A stretch of DNA of 64,000 nucleotides from an uncultured Bacteroidales bacterium (lineage in GTDB: Bacteria > Bacteroidota > Bacteroidia > Bacteroidales > UBA932), in the NCBI GenBank assembly GCA_900541925.1, contig UQMB01000010.1, positions 1 through 64,000 of the forward strand, read 5' to 3'. Positions 62,765 to 64,000 of the stretch are shown piece by piece; positions within the stretch are counted from its first letter, which is position 1; the number at the start of each line of letters is the position of its first letter. Below the pieces are notes generated by a model that saw only the letters and a program-made list of their open reading frames with translations, searched no databases and had not been told where the DNA came from. A program made the translations under genes and the position numbers.

Positions 62765-64000
62765 TGAGAAGAGGAATCGTTCTCTCCCTCATCCTTTCTG
62801 CAGTCACGACTCTTGCTCTCCGGGCCCAGGTCCGCGAGGTGTCAGGGGTCGTGACTGACAGTTCTAATTCGGAGACCCTGATCGGAGCCACAGTAGTGGT
62901 GGAGGGGAGCGGCGTGTCGGCTATCACCGATTTCGACGGCCGCTATCTGATCAAGGCCCAGCCTGGCGACAGGCTCAGCTTCTCCTGTCTCGGGATGATT
63001 CCCAAGACGGTGACTCTGGGAGATGTCACTGTGCTCAACGTGGCGCTGGACGTCAACAGGGATCTGCTGGAGGAAGTCATAGTAGTGGCCTACGGCACCA
63101 CCAAGAAGGAGTCTTTCACGGGCTCCGCCGAAGTGGTCAAGGCTGACAAGTTCAAGGACCGTGCTGTAACTGACGTCTCCAAGATGCTGGACGGTCAGGT
63201 GGCCGGAGTGATGGTCACGTCAGGAAGCGGACAGCCGGGCAGCGGCGCGGATCTGCGCGTGCGCGGCTACGGTTCCATCAATGCCTCCAACGCGCCCCTG
63301 CTCGTGGTGGACGGCGTGCCGTACGACGGTGACCTCAGCTCCATCAACAGCAACGACATCGAGACCATGTCAGTCCTCAAGGACGCTTCCGCCGGCGCTC
63401 TCTACGGCGCGCGCGGAGCCAACGGAGTCATCATGATCACGACCAGGTCCGGCAAGGACACCGAAGGCGCCATCAAGCTCGCCCTCAATGTCAAGGCGGG
63501 TGTGAGCTCAAGGGCCATACCTCCTTACGAGACCCTGGGCGCAGGTGAGTACATGGAGCATATCTATGCCGCCACCTACAATGATCTCGTGAGCACGGAG
63601 GGTTATCTGCCTTCCGTCGCAGCCGGCATGACAGTCTCGCGTCTTGCGGGCCGTTTCCTCGGCACTGACAACATCTACAATCCTTACACCCTGCCTATAG
63701 ACCAGGTCTTCGACGCTGATGGCAAGGTCGTGAGCGGGGCGGCTCTCAGATATTCGGAAAACTGGCTCGACGAGGCGCAGCGCAAGGCGGCATTCCGCCA
63801 GGAGTATCAGTTCTCCGCCAACGGCGGCGGCTCCAAGGGGCGTTACTTCGCCTCGCTCGGCTATCTCGATGAGCAGGGCACCCTCAAGACCACGGGCTTC
63901 AAGCGCTACACCGCGAGGGTCGGGGCGCAGATGTCCCCTAAGGAGTGGTTCGATTTCGGGGCGGATATCAACTATGCCTACTCCGACAGCCGCTTCCTCG
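62764..64000 (+). CDS. SusC/RagA-family receptor (cut by the window end)
   Basis: The ATG at 62764 opens a frame that runs to the window edge, giving the first 412 residues. It has a signal peptide (to about residue 22, ALRAQ), a carboxypeptidase-like domain (about 24-105, VSGVVTDSSNSETLIGA), and the plug (about 110-250) with VVAYGTTKKESFTGS, VRVRGYGS where it reads LRVRGYGS, and VLKDASAGALYGARGANG. It has no STN domain. It starts one base within the frameshifted lipoprotein's stop, so it was translated together with it. A SusD gene is expected just outside the window. Confidence 0.93.
   Translation, partial: MRRGIVLSLILSAVTTLALRAQVREVSGVVTDSSNSETLIGATVVVEGSGVSAITDFDGRYLIKAQPGDRLSFSCLGMIPKTVTLGDVTVLNVALDVNRDLLEEVIVVAYGTTKKESFTGSAEVVKADKFKDRAVTDVSKMLDGQVAGVMVTSGSGQPGSGADLRVRGYGSINASNAPLLVVDGVPYDGDLSSINSNDIETMSVLKDASAGALYGARGANGVIMITTRSGKDTEGAIKLALNVKAGVSSRAIPPYETLGAGEYMEHIYAATYNDLVSTEGYLPSVAAGMTVSRLAGRFLGTDNIYNPYTLPIDQVFDADGKVVSGAALRYSENWLDEAQRKAAFRQEYQFSANGGGSKGRYFASLGYLDEQGTLKTTGFKRYTARVGAQMSPKEWFDFGADINYAYSDSRFL

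Overview
The window looks like the chromosome of a GC-rich member of the Bacteroidota, most likely order Bacteroidales. The signs are tandem SusC/SusD outer-membrane genes, many lipoproteins with a late-cysteine lipobox, BACON domains, an ECF sigma/FecR pair feeding a SusC with an STN domain, and promoters of the Bacteroidota type (TTTG, about 20 bases, TAnnTTTG). I cannot name the genus from sequence alone. There is no rRNA, recognisable tRNA, CRISPR array, transposase or phage gene.

Layout. 1-1550: a 543-base non-coding stretch rich in small repeats, then an EFR1-type flavodoxin/ferredoxin gene. 1551-9828 (minus): purF, a radical SAM gene, a GH2 beta-galactosidase, a double-SGNH esterase and a GH53 galactanase, closely packed and together suited to pectic galactan. 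9910-12152 (plus): purC and purB, divergent from purF. 12445-13578 (minus): an AraC/XylR-type regulator. 13757-29766 (plus): a long polysaccharide-utilisation operon with a BACON lipoprotein, a short SusC-like receptor, SusC, SusD, a 46-residue peptide, a fimbrillin/FISUMP lipoprotein, a heparinase II/III-like lyase, and a third gene that fuses the last two into one polypeptide. 29801-31096 (minus): purA.

31426-46908 is a divergent uronate locus. Leftward run IclR regulator, ECF sigma, FecR, STN-SusC, SusD and a two-enzyme fusion (clan GH-A domain plus GH105). Rightward run mannonate dehydratase, a sodium:solute symporter, an RraA-like protein, uronate isomerase and an SDR oxidoreductase. Together these would bind and cut a uronate-bearing glycan, import the product and carry uronate to 2-keto-3-deoxygluconate. 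The kinase and aldolase for the last steps are not in the window.

46996-59439: an AspT/YidE-type transporter and an M49-like peptidase homologue with an altered zinc motif (minus); a TPR histidine kinase and LytTR regulator (plus); a MATE exporter (minus); nrdD-nrdG followed closely by a six-hairpin glycosidase-like lipoprotein (plus). 59549-64000: a second FISUMP-type lipoprotein cluster with an intact gene, a frameshifted paralogue and the start of another SusC gene cut by the window edge.

The most unusual items are a 146-153 base inverted-repeat element found twice, both times between convergent gene ends; the lyase and FISUMP genes present both as neighbours and as a fusion; the 46-residue peptide inside the SusCD operon; the 17-base tandem repeat before the EFR1 gene; and an AT-rich intergenic repeat present three times.
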